NCBI RefSeq assembly: GCF_024810105.1
Contig: NZ_JANUDX010000004.1
Location: forward strand, 186,001-250,000
Origin: Stenotrophomonas sp. BIGb0135
GTDB taxonomy: Bacteria; Pseudomonadota; Gammaproteobacteria; Xanthomonadales; Xanthomonadaceae
Length of the DNA stretch: 64,000 nucleotides
Direction: 5' to 3'
The notes beneath the pieces were generated by a model, which was given only the letters and a program-made list of their open reading frames with translations, was not told the origin of the DNA and made no database searches. Of the stretch, positions 9,043-16,946 are shown piece by piece. How positions within the stretch are numbered: position 1 is the stretch's first letter; every line of letters starts with the position of its first letter. A program made the position numbers and the translations under genes.

Positions 9043-9480
9043 CTAATCCCAAAACACCGAGAAGACCTGGAACCCCTCGGCCGGTACGGGTGCTGCGGCA
9101 TGCTGGCCATATGGCCAGCCGGTGCTGGCACCGTCAGATTCCAGGCCGTCCAGCCATGACAGCACGGTGGGCTCGTCGGCGCAGGTGAGGATGTGGATAT
9201 TATCCGCTGCGGGCCACTCGGTGTCGTCTTCCAGCGCCATGCCCCAGTCCTGGTGCAGACCGACATACACGCCCTGTACGTCCGGGCGCGCGGCGATGGC
9301 CTGGAAGCGTGCGTACAGCTCGCCGATGGGCGGGCGCCCGAACTCCCATTGGTTCGGCGCTATCGACGCTTCCTGGTCATTGCCAGTGAAATATGCATCC
9401 AGTGGAACCACCGGCAGATGATCGGGGTCGAGCGCGTCGAGGTGTTCGAGTGTCTGCAGCAGTGCCATGCGTGGGGTCAT
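9043..9480 (-). CDS. Hypothetical protein between duplicated REP blocks
   Basis: A 145-residue acidic protein starting MTPRMALLQTLEHLDALDPD, with many Trp, Asp and Glu residues, no signal peptide and no membrane segment. No family was recognised. The composition resembles small cytoplasmic immunity-like or SMI1/DUF-type proteins, but that is only an impression. I chose the ATG at 9480 because an open frame further upstream runs through REP hairpins and is not credible as protein. The gene lies precisely between two near-identical 271-base repeats, so it is probably a mobile or recently rearranged passenger. Confidence 0.7.
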   Translation of the reverse strand: MTPRMALLQTLEHLDALDPDHLPVVPLDAYFTGNDQEASIAPNQWEFGRPPIGELYARFQAIAARPDVQGVYVGLHQDWGMALEDDTEWPAADNIHILTCADEPTVLSWLDGLESDGASTGWPYGQHAAAPVPAEGFQVFSVFWD

Positions 9481-9533
9481 GCGGTTCCATCCTGGTAAGC
9501 GCGGGGGCCCGGGGAGCATAAACCGGTCGTGCC

Positions 9534-9804
9534 GGCTGCCGGGTGTGCCCGCGCGAAGATTGCATGCAGCGCGCCTTCGCGCAGCTGCCCGGCCGCGGGT
9601 AGAGTCGACCGTTGGTCGACTTCCATCCGACGCCCGAGAGGTTCGACCCCCGGTGCGAAGAGCAGCCGACCAACGGTCGGCTCTACCAACGCTGGGAAGG
9701 TTCAACCCGCCGTAGAGTCGACCGTTGGTCGACTTCCATCCGACGTCCGAGAGGTTCGACCCCCGGTGCGAAGAGCAGCCGACCAACGGTCGGCTCTACC
9801 GGCG
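9534..9804. repeat. Direct repeat copy 2: duplicated ScfR 3' end plus four REP hairpins
   Basis: Second copy of the block at 8748-9019. The first 65 bases are a non-coding duplicate of the regulator's last codons (two base changes seen). They are followed by hairpins at 9599-9621 (+), 9664-9686 (-), 9712-9734 (+) and 9777-9799 (-). The offset to copy 1 is 785-786 bases with a single one-base length difference. The gap from the 145-residue gene to the patatin gene (9481-9854) holds only this repeat. Confidence 0.9.
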
Positions 9805-9854
9805 CTGGCGGCCACCGGTCGGTTTCACCGGATCGGGAAGCGCCCTGTCCCGGC

Positions 9855-11792
9855 TCAATACATCGGCGTGACCTTCATCTGCGGAAGCGGGCGCGGCGCG
9901 CCGTCGGTGAGGTCGGGGCCGAGGTCTTCCCAGTGCTGGCCCTGCTCGACCATGTGCCGCCACAACCGCTGCGATTCGCGCCGCTTGTCCTCCGAGCCCA
10001 GCCGATAGGACGGCGGAGGCGGTTCGCCGGTTGCCACGCTCTGGTAGGCATCGGTCCAGGCCGCCACGCGCTGGGCCGGATCATCGGTGCGCGCGATTTC
10101 CAGCGTGTAGCGCTGGTACGCCGAGGCCAGGTTGCGCCAGCGGATCCAGTAATGGTTGTGGAAGGAGAAGCTGCAGAAGCGCTCGCCGGCCACGCTGCCC
10201 TTGGCGGCAATGCGGCCCAGCACCTCCTGCGGCATGTCCAGGTTCATGCCGCCCTCGTCGCCCTGCAGCGAGACGTGCACGATGCGGTCGCGATAGCCCG
10301 GTGCGCGCGCCTGCAGCACGTCGCGCCAGTTCTGCATGGTGGTGACGATGGAGAACAGGAACCCGGACATCTCCGCGGCGGCCAGCGGCCGCGCGATGGC
10401 ATGGTAACTGCGCTGCCAGCCCTGGCGGTTCTCGCTGGGCAGGAACACGGCATGGTCGATCTGCGCGTGCTCGTCCTGCGCGTCGCTGGCCAGCACGCTG
10501 ACCGCATCGGCATGCCGCGGGTAGACCAGGTTGATGCCGAACGTGGGCCAGCGCGGCAGTGCGGCATCGAACAGGTGGATCGGGAAATTGCTGCTGATGC
10601 CGCCATCGGAGAACCAGCACACGCGGAAGGCGGTGATGGCCGAGCCACAGGCCTGCCCACCGCTGGTCAAGCCTTCCATGCTCTCGGCGACATGCGGATT
10701 GTGCGGCGCGGAGGCAGCGTCGGCCTGCGGCGCGCAGCGACGTTCACGGCGTGCCGGCTCGTGCAGCGGCACGGCGCTGATCAGCAGCGGGAAGCTCAGG
10801 CTCATGCGCGTGGCGACCAGCACCGGCAACTGGTCGCCATCGACCAGGCGGTAATAGTCGCGGCCATCGACATGCACGGCGGCACCGGCACGGGCCACCA
10901 GCCACGCCACCACGCTGGCCGGGAACAGCTGGGCGAATTCTTCGCGCAGGAACCAGAACTGGGCGCCACTGAAGGGCAGCGTGCGCGGCTCGGTATGCGA
11001 GATGCAGGTGGTGATCATCTGCAGGGTGATCGCGTGCGGACCGGCCGGCTCGCCGGCGTAGCGCGGCGCCTGGTGCAGGTCGCCGAAGGTGAGCGGTTCA
11101 TCCAGCGGCTTGCCCGAGAGCATCTGCAGGCGCTCGTGCAGCCAGTCGGTCAGGGCCGGCACCGAAGCGTCGGCCTGGGTGCTGCCATTGCACAGCCCCA
11201 ACAGGTTGCGCCGTGCTACCCGTGCCACCCGCAGCGCGGCCGCCAGCACGCCGGCACCGTAGGCGCACAGCAGCGACGGCAGCAGCGTGGCCCACACGCC
11301 GTCGATCCCACCGGCCAGCCAGCCGATGCCGAGCAGCCCGAGCAGCGTGCCCAGCAGTTCCAGCGGCGCGATCGCGAACACGGCCGCAAGCAGGCAGGCC
11401 AGCTTGCGCGACAGGCCGGCCTTGCCGGTGAGCATGACCAGCAGCCGGTAGGCCGTGCGCGCGCCATACGCCGGCTGGAACAGGCTGTAGATGAACCCAC
11501 GCGTGGACAGCTGCGCCGACACCGCCGCCAGCCCCGGGAAGCCGACCTGGCCGGCGACCGGCTGGCCACTGTAGCGGCGGCGGTCGCCCAGTGCCGCCGC
11601 CGCCGCGACCGCCGCGGCGATCGCCCCGGCCGAGGTGCCGCCGATGCTTTTGAAGCGGTACTGGCGGGCCAGCGACAGCACCGCGTTGGGATACACGATG
11701 CCGCTGGTGATGCCGCCCTTCATGACCAGATCGCAGTACTTGTCCGCCACGTCGCGCCCTCTGTCCACCCACCGCGCGCCCTGCCCGCGCAT
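9855..11792 (-). CDS. Patatin-like phospholipase, membrane-associated
   Basis: A 645-residue lipid acyl hydrolase. The N-terminal DLVMKGGITSGIVYP oxyanion loop and the nucleophile elbow GGTSAGA (serine near residue 54) are classic for patatins. The partner aspartate is in FSDGGISSNFPIHLFDAALP. Between them, around residues 120-190, is a run of strongly hydrophobic segments (LLGTLLGLLGIGWLAGG, LLPSLLCAYGAGVLAAAL), suggesting a membrane hairpin. It is on the same strand and 142 bases downstream of the lipocalin gene at the end of the lipid-modification operon, so it could act on the same membrane lipids. It is longer than simple patatins. Confidence 0.85.
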   Translation of the reverse strand: MRGQGARWVDRGRDVADKYCDLVMKGGITSGIVYPNAVLSLARQYRFKSIGGTSAGAIAAAVAAAAALGDRRRYSGQPVAGQVGFPGLAAVSAQLSTRGFIYSLFQPAYGARTAYRLLVMLTGKAGLSRKLACLLAAVFAIAPLELLGTLLGLLGIGWLAGGIDGVWATLLPSLLCAYGAGVLAAALRVARVARRNLLGLCNGSTQADASVPALTDWLHERLQMLSGKPLDEPLTFGDLHQAPRYAGEPAGPHAITLQMITTCISHTEPRTLPFSGAQFWFLREEFAQLFPASVVAWLVARAGAAVHVDGRDYYRLVDGDQLPVLVATRMSLSFPLLISAVPLHEPARRERRCAPQADAASAPHNPHVAESMEGLTSGGQACGSAITAFRVCWFSDGGISSNFPIHLFDAALPRWPTFGINLVYPRHADAVSVLASDAQDEHAQIDHAVFLPSENRQGWQRSYHAIARPLAAAEMSGFLFSIVTTMQNWRDVLQARAPGYRDRIVHVSLQGDEGGMNLDMPQEVLGRIAAKGSVAGERFCSFSFHNHYWIRWRNLASAYQRYTLEIARTDDPAQRVAAWTDAYQSVATGEPPPPSYRLGSEDKRRESQRLWRHMVEQGQHWEDLGPDLTDGAPRPLPQMKVTPMY

Positions 11793-11934
11793 GCCCCCGT
11801 CCGTGGGCCTTCGGCGCCTCCGTGCTGCTGCAGTGTGGCGCCCGCATGTGCCCGCACGGTGACGGGATGTACAGGCGGGGCCAGGGGGACAGTATCGCCG
11901 ACCGGCTTCTCAGGGCCTGAGAACCGCGCCGCAG

Positions 11935-12474
11935 TTACGGCTGCTTCACCCCGCCGGACTGCGGCACGCGCCGCAGCTTGGACAGGTCATAGCCGAGCGC
12001 GGCGATACGGGCGGTGGCCTTGTTGTAGTCCGCGTCGGACATCTTCGGCGTGCGCGACATCAGCCACACATAGTCGCGCTTGCTGCGCCCGACGATGGTC
12101 TGCTGATAGTCCGCATCCAGGTACACGATCACGTACTCGGCCTTGATCGGCCAGATGAACTGCATGCCCCACTCGGCCCCGTTCGTGCCCGGCTTGACGG
12201 TGCCGACCGGATGCATGGTCTTGACCGGCGCCTCGAAGCTGCCCTTGCGGTAGCGGAAGGTGGTCTGGATGCGACCGTCCGGGCGCAGCGCGTAGGACTC
12301 CACCGCATCGAACGCCTCGCGCTCGGGTCGGCTGGGGATGTGGGCGATCACGTACCAGTCGCCCATGAAACGCGGCACGTCGACCTCGGCGACCGGGGGA
12401 ATCGGACGGGAATTGCTGCCGCAGCCCAGCATCAGGCTGGCCAGCAGCAGTGGAACGATGGCGCGGACGGACAT
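11935..12474 (-). CDS. Lipocalin family lipoprotein (Blc-like)
   Basis: A 179-residue outer-membrane-type lipocalin. The start at 12474 gives a signal peptide with lipobox LMLGCGS (Cys near residue 18). The lipocalin signature DVPRFMGDWYVIAHIPS follows, and the C-terminal Y-x-W-L-M-S-R pattern (DYVWLMSRTPKMS) matches bacterial Blc. These proteins bind fatty acids or lysophospholipids and respond to envelope stress. It is the last gene of the desaturase/methyltransferase operon, 28 bases after the methyltransferase stop, with an AGGA ribosome site. The role in this pathway is inferred. Confidence 0.9.
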   Translation of the reverse strand: MSVRAIVPLLLASLMLGCGSNSRPIPPVAEVDVPRFMGDWYVIAHIPSRPEREAFDAVESYALRPDGRIQTTFRYRKGSFEAPVKTMHPVGTVKPGTNGAEWGMQFIWPIKAEYVIVYLDADYQQTIVGRSKRDYVWLMSRTPKMSDADYNKATARIAALGYDLSKLRRVPQSGGVKQP

Positions 12475-12502
12475 GGCAGGATCCTCATGGCGGGGGGTGC
12501 GA

Positions 12503-13576
12503 TCACGGGCGGGCGAACAGGTAGTGGGCCACCTGCCATTGCTGGCCGTTCTGGTAGCCGAACAGCTCGGCGCAGGCCATCCAGAACATGCGCCAGCGTT
12601 GCGCCCACAGCGCCGCCGACGGGGCGCCGTAGCACTGGCCCATGATCTCCAGCACCGCATCGTGGTGCCGGTCCTGGTTGGCCAACCAGTGGTTGGCGGT
12701 GCGCTCGTAGTGGGTGCCGTCCAGCAGCCAGCGCTGCTGCAGCTGCAGGTGCTGCTGGAAACACAGCAGGGTGTCGGCGGCGGGCATCAGGCCACCGGTG
12801 AAGAAGTGGCGGCCCATCCAGTTGTCCTCGCCCTCGGTCTCGAACGGGTACATCAGCGTGCGGTGCACGAAGATGTGCACGAACAGCTTGCCTTCCGGGC
12901 GCAGCCAGCCGTGGATGCGCTGCAGCAGCTGCTGGTAGTTGCGCATGTGCTCGAACATCTCGATCGACACGCAGCGGTCGAACGTGCCGGCATCGAGCAC
13001 CAGGTGGTTGACGTCGCGGGTGAGCACATTGACGTTGTCCAGGCCGCGCAGGCGGCACTGCGCCAGGATGTGCTCGCGCTGGCTGTTGGAGTTGGATACG
13101 GCGGTGATGCGCGCGTTCGGGTAGCGCTCGGCCATCCACAGGGTGAGCGAGCCCCAGCCACAGCCGAGTTCCAGGATGTACTGGCCATCGGCCAGTTCCG
13201 CACGTTGCCCGTACAGCGCCAGCATCGCGTCTTCTGCCTGGTCCAGGCTCTCGCTGCCGGTGGGGTAGTAGCAGCTGCTGTATTTCAGGCGCTTGCCCAG
13301 GCACAGCTCGAAGAAGCGCGCCGGCACCTCGTAGTGCTGGCGGTTGGCGGCATCCACATGCAGGGCCACCGCGCTGCGCGACAGCCCGGCGATACGCTCG
13401 GCGAAGCGTTGCGACTGCGCCTGCTGGCCACCGGCCATCTCCTCGCGCAGGCGCTGTTCGCATTGGCGGCGGATGCCCAGGCGAAGCAACGCGTCGGGGA
13501 GGACCCCGCGCTCGGCCAGGCCGGTCAGGCCCGCGGCGTAGTCGGGCGCGGGCAGGGAGTCACTGGCGGCGTTCAC
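12503..13576 (-). CDS. Cyclopropane-fatty-acid-synthase-like methyltransferase (paralogue 1)
   Basis: A 357-residue SAM-dependent methyltransferase. SAM motif I is YILELGCGWGSLTLWMAE. The family segments SIEMFEHMRNYQQLL and KYSSCYYPTGSESLDQAEDAML are present. It starts with GTG at 13576, overlapping the previous stop as GTGA. It is shorter at the N-terminus than the second paralogue and lacks the usual C-terminal cyclopropane-synthase tail, so it may methylate a fatty acyl chain without closing a ring. Part of the ECF-linked lipid operon. Confidence 0.85.
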   Translation of the reverse strand: MNAASDSLPAPDYAAGLTGLAERGVLPDALLRLGIRRQCEQRLREEMAGGQQAQSQRFAERIAGLSRSAVALHVDAANRQHYEVPARFFELCLGKRLKYSSCYYPTGSESLDQAEDAMLALYGQRAELADGQYILELGCGWGSLTLWMAERYPNARITAVSNSNSQREHILAQCRLRGLDNVNVLTRDVNHLVLDAGTFDRCVSIEMFEHMRNYQQLLQRIHGWLRPEGKLFVHIFVHRTLMYPFETEGEDNWMGRHFFTGGLMPAADTLLCFQQHLQLQQRWLLDGTHYERTANHWLANQDRHHDAVLEIMGQCYGAPSAALWAQRWRMFWMACAELFGYQNGQQWQVAHYLFARP

Positions 13577-14370
13577 GGGGACGGCTCCTTGGGGGAATGC
13601 GGGGTACGGGTGGGAAACCAGGGGAACAACATCGGCGTGGTGCGCTGGTAGTCGCGGTAGTCCTCGCCACGGGTGCGCAGCGCCTGTGCCTCGGTGAACG
13701 GAATGCCGCTCACCCAGCGCAGGAACACGTACATCACCAGCGGGCCGGACCAGGCCAGCCACCACAGCGGCGACTGCACCGCCAGCAGCACGTAGGTGAA
13801 CCAGTGCAGCCATTCGAAGAAGTAGTTGGGATGCCGCGAGTAGCGCCACAGACCGGCGCGGCAGGTCTTGCCCTTGTTGGCCGGATCGGCGCGGAAACGC
13901 GCCAGCTGGCGGTCGGCGACGGCTTCGCCGCCGACGCTGAGCAGCCATACCGCCACCGCGCCGACGATCCAGCCGATCCCGTCGCGCTGCGGGTTGTGCG
14001 CGACCGCCACGAACGGCAGGGCGAACAGCACGATCAGCAGCGCCTGGAACTGGAAGAAGCCGAAAATCTTGCCCTGGTGCCCGTTCCAGTGCGCGCGCAG
14101 GTGCTGGTAGCGCCCGTCTTCCGGTTCGCTGCGCACGCGGTGCCACAGGTGCAGGGCCAGCCGCGATCCCCACAGCCCACCCAGCACGGCCAGGGCGATG
14201 CGCGGCGCGGCGGCACCGTCGCCGAGCAGGGCCAGCAGCAGCGCCGAGGCGCCCACGCCCTTGGCCCATAGCACGTCGACCACGCCGATGTTCTGGTGGC
14301 GGCGCTGCCACCACCACCCCCAGGTCATGATCACCGCGGCATACAGCCACACCCACCACAACAGCTTCAT
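13573..14370 (-). CDS. DUF1295 integral membrane protein (steroid 5-alpha-reductase-like)
   Basis: A 265-residue protein with about six to seven hydrophobic segments, starting MKLLWWVWLYAAVIMTWGWW. The C-terminal part GLWRYSRHPNYFFEWLHWFTYV is the hallmark of the DUF1295/ICMT/5-alpha-reductase fold, where it binds NADPH. Family members reduce double bonds in lipids. Its start overlaps the DUF2878 stop (ATGA) and its stop overlaps the next methyltransferase (GTGA). It is probably the reductase of the lipid-modifying set. The substrate is unknown. Confidence 0.85.
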   Translation of the reverse strand: MKLLWWVWLYAAVIMTWGWWWQRRHQNIGVVDVLWAKGVGASALLLALLGDGAAAPRIALAVLGGLWGSRLALHLWHRVRSEPEDGRYQHLRAHWNGHQGKIFGFFQFQALLIVLFALPFVAVAHNPQRDGIGWIVGAVAVWLLSVGGEAVADRQLARFRADPANKGKTCRAGLWRYSRHPNYFFEWLHWFTYVLLAVQSPLWWLAWSGPLVMYVFLRWVSGIPFTEAQALRTRGEDYRDYQRTTPMLFPWFPTRTPHSPKEPSP

Positions 14371-14924
14371 GCGTGTTCTCCCGATCGATCCGCAAGGGGG
14401 TGCAGCGGCGTGCGCTGCCAGTGACGGGCGCAGGCCGCGAGCAGCGGCAACGCCATCGACCAGCCGATACCGAGCAGGGCCACGCCCTGCCAACGCGGTT
14501 CGGGGAAGCTCACCGACGACCAGCCACGCGCGGCCGACAGGTACGCCAGTGGTGCCAGCAGCAGCCCGACCAGGGCGGCGATGCGCAGGTGCCGCTGCAA
14601 TACCGCGAAGGACACTGTCAGGGTCATCGCGAACGCGGCCCACAGCGCCAGGATCCACACCGGTGCCAGCCAGGCCGGGTCGTTGCCGGCGGCGTACTGC
14701 ACCCAGCCCGAGCCGGCGGCCACCCCATCGACCAGCAGCCCGCACAGCAGCGCCACGCCGAGCAGGCGGAGCTCCACGCCCGGCTGCGGCGACAGCGCCA
14801 GCTGGCTGCCCACGTACACCGCGGCCGCCAGCAGCGCCGGCCAGCGCAGGCCGTGCCCGGCCCCGATCACCGCGCACAGCCAGACCCCCTGGTTGCCGAT
14901 GACGTTGGCCCAGAAGCGCAGCAT
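14367..14924 (-). CDS. DUF2878 family integral membrane protein
   Basis: A 185-residue, very hydrophobic protein with about five transmembrane segments (for example WALLAAAVYVGSQLAL, LGVALLCGLLVDGVAAG, LWAAFAMTLTVSFAVL, VALLGIGWSMALPLLAA). The N-terminal FWANVIGNQGVWLCAVIGA is typical of DUF2878. Function unknown. In other proteobacteria this family travels with cyclopropane-synthase-like methyltransferases and DUF1365 proteins, as here. One base separates it from the upstream methyltransferase. Confidence 0.8.
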   Translation of the reverse strand: MLRFWANVIGNQGVWLCAVIGAGHGLRWPALLAAAVYVGSQLALSPQPGVELRLLGVALLCGLLVDGVAAGSGWVQYAAGNDPAWLAPVWILALWAAFAMTLTVSFAVLQRHLRIAALVGLLLAPLAYLSAARGWSSVSFPEPRWQGVALLGIGWSMALPLLAACARHWQRTPLHPLADRSGEHA

Positions 14925-14925
14925 C

Positions 14926-16182
14926 TCAGGTGGCCTGCTGCAGCAGGGACGGCCGATAGTCCGGCCGCGCCATCAGCAGGTGCGAGACCCCGATCGAGCG
15001 CTCCAGGAAGCCGCCTTCGCAATACGCCAGGTAGAACTCCCACATGCGGATGAAGCGCTCGTCGAAGCCCTGTGCGCGCACCGCCGGCAGCTGCGCCAGG
15101 AAACGCTGCCGCCAGGCGCGCAGGGTGAGCGCGTAGGAAGTGCCGAAGTCGTGCTGGCCGATCAGCTGCAGGTCGCTGCTGCGGGTCTTGGCGGCGATGA
15201 TCGCGTTGATCGAGGGAATGAAGCTGCCGGGGAACACGAAGCGCTTGATGTAGTCCACGCTGCGCCGCGCCTGTTCGTAGCGCTGGTCTTCGATGGTGAT
15301 CGCCTGCAGCAGCGCCAGGCCATCCGGCTTGAGCAGGCGGGTGAGCGTGTCGAAGTAAGTATCGAGGTACTGCGCGCCGATCGCCTCGATCATCTCGATG
15401 GAGACCAGCTTGTCGTATTGGCCCTCCAGGTCGCGGTAGTCCTTCAGCAGCAGGGTCACTTTGTCCTGCAGGCCGGCCGCTTCGACCCGCTGTTTGGCCA
15501 ACGTGTATTGCTCCACCGAGATGGTGGTGGTGGTGACGCGGCAGCCGATCTCGCCGGCGGCATACAGCGCGAAGCCGCCCCAGCCGGTACCGATCTCGAC
15601 CACGTGGTCGTCGGCAGTGAGCTGCAATTCCTCGCAGATGCGCGCCAGCTTGCGCCGCGAAGCGACCTCCAGCGGGTCGGTGGGCGCGGCATACAACGCC
15701 GAGGAATACATCAGGTCGCTGGACAGGAACAGCGAGAAGAACGGATTGCCCAGGTCGTAGTGCGCGGCGATGTTGCGGCGACTGCCCTCGCGGGTGTTGC
15801 GGCGCAGCCGGTTCCAGCCCTTCAGCAGCCACCCACCGACACGCGCCACGCCACGCTCCATGCCGTCGAGCAGGTCGCGGTTGCGCACCAGCAGCTGCAC
15901 CAGCGCGACCAGGTCGCTGCAGCGCCACTCGCCGCGGATGTAGGACTCGCCGGCGCCGACGCTGCCCTGGGCGGCCACGGCACGGTAGAAGGCCGGGTCG
16001 TCCACCCACACCGTCACCTTCAGTGCGGCGGCAGGATCGCCCAGCAGCACGTCACCGCCGGCATCGCGCAACTGCAGGCAGCCACCGTGCAGCGGCGCAA
16101 GCTGGGCCAGCAGGCGCGCGCGCAGGAAGCGCTCCAGCGCACTGGGCAGGGGCACGGCAACCGGCCGGGTCATGTCGTTCAT
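14926..16182 (-). CDS. Cyclopropane-fatty-acid-synthase family methyltransferase (paralogue 2)
   Basis: A 418-residue SAM-dependent fatty acyl methyltransferase with full Cfa architecture: an N-terminal lipid-binding region (residues 1-120), SAM motif I VVEIGTGWGGFALYAAG, then VSIEMIEAIGAQYLDTYF and a C-terminal MWEFYLAYCEGGFLERSIG tail. Enzymes of this type make cyclopropane or methyl-branched fatty acids from unsaturated phospholipid chains. The start MNDMTRPV at 16182 overlaps the DUF1365 stop (ATGA). By analogy with the Rhodobacter furan fatty acid pathway it could perform the methylation step. That role is inference. Confidence 0.88.
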   Translation of the reverse strand: MNDMTRPVAVPLPSALERFLRARLLAQLAPLHGGCLQLRDAGGDVLLGDPAAALKVTVWVDDPAFYRAVAAQGSVGAGESYIRGEWRCSDLVALVQLLVRNRDLLDGMERGVARVGGWLLKGWNRLRRNTREGSRRNIAAHYDLGNPFFSLFLSSDLMYSSALYAAPTDPLEVASRRKLARICEELQLTADDHVVEIGTGWGGFALYAAGEIGCRVTTTTISVEQYTLAKQRVEAAGLQDKVTLLLKDYRDLEGQYDKLVSIEMIEAIGAQYLDTYFDTLTRLLKPDGLALLQAITIEDQRYEQARRSVDYIKRFVFPGSFIPSINAIIAAKTRSSDLQLIGQHDFGTSYALTLRAWRQRFLAQLPAVRAQGFDERFIRMWEFYLAYCEGGFLERSIGVSHLLMARPDYRPSLLQQAT

Positions 16183-16946
16183 GGGCGTTTTCCAGCAAGC
16201 GAAGGGTGGTCGTGGACGGGGTTGCGCTTGAGCCACAGGCGCAGTGCCTGCCAATGGATGGCGGCTACCACCTGCAGGGTCATCAGCGGAAAGCGCAGCA
16301 GCACGCCGGCCAGCCCGCGCGCGGTGATGGGATGGCGTTGCAGCATCAGGTCGGCGTCGAACTGGCGCTCGCCGCCGCGCCAGACCTGCATGTGCACGTG
16401 CAGGTCCTGCCCGGGCGCGGTGAAGCGCCAGCGGTAGCGGCAGTCCATCGGCATGAACGGGGAGACGTGGAACTGCTTGTCGAACTCCCACGCCAGCGCG
16501 CGGCCGTTGGCATCGGCCGCGGCCACCGGCAGCACGTAGGCGTGGCGTTCCTTCCAGGGCGTGTTGGTGATCTCGGCGACGATGCAGTCCAGGGTGCTGC
16601 CATCGGCCGCATAGCAGTAGTAGAAGCTGACCGGGTTGAAGGCGTGGCCGGCATAGCGCAGGTGGGTGAGCAGGCGGATCGGGCCCTGCGGCGCGCGGCC
16701 CAGCGCGTCGGTGATGCGCGCGCGCACCGCGTCGGCCAGCGGCTGGGCGGGGTCGCCGAGGTAGTCGCTGCGGCGGAACTCGGCCAGGTTGCGGCGCCCC
16801 ACCGACCACAGCCAACGCCGCCGGAACACCGTGTCCAGCTCGTCCAGGTCGAGCAGCAGTTGCGCCACCGGATAGCCGAACGCATGCGGGTGGGGCGCAT
16901 GCCGGCGGTGGCGCATGCGGCCGCGGTAGAGCGCGCTGGCACTCAT
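16179..16946 (-). CDS. DUF1365 family protein
   Basis: A 255-residue protein with the DUF1365 signatures YRGRMRHRRHAPHPHAFGYP at the N-terminus and LLTHLRYAGHAFNPVSFYYC in the middle. No catalytic activity has been firmly assigned. The family is nearly always encoded between an FAD amine-oxidase-like protein and a cyclopropane-synthase-like methyltransferase, exactly as here. ATGA overlaps on both sides show tight coupling. A hydrophobic stretch near the C-terminus could associate with membrane. Confidence 0.85.
   Translation of the reverse strand: MSASALYRGRMRHRRHAPHPHAFGYPVAQLLLDLDELDTVFRRRWLWSVGRRNLAEFRRSDYLGDPAQPLADAVRARITDALGRAPQGPIRLLTHLRYAGHAFNPVSFYYCYAADGSTLDCIVAEITNTPWKERHAYVLPVAAADANGRALAWEFDKQFHVSPFMPMDCRYRWRFTAPGQDLHVHMQVWRGGERQFDADLMLQRHPITARGLAGVLLRFPLMTLQVVAAIHWQALRLWLKRNPVHDHPSLAGKRP

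Noticed and set aside
9481..9786. N-terminal extension of the 145-residue hypothetical gene
   Set aside because: The frame is open but translates REP hairpins (repeating SHRG, DGSRPT-like peptides). The credible start is ATG 9480.
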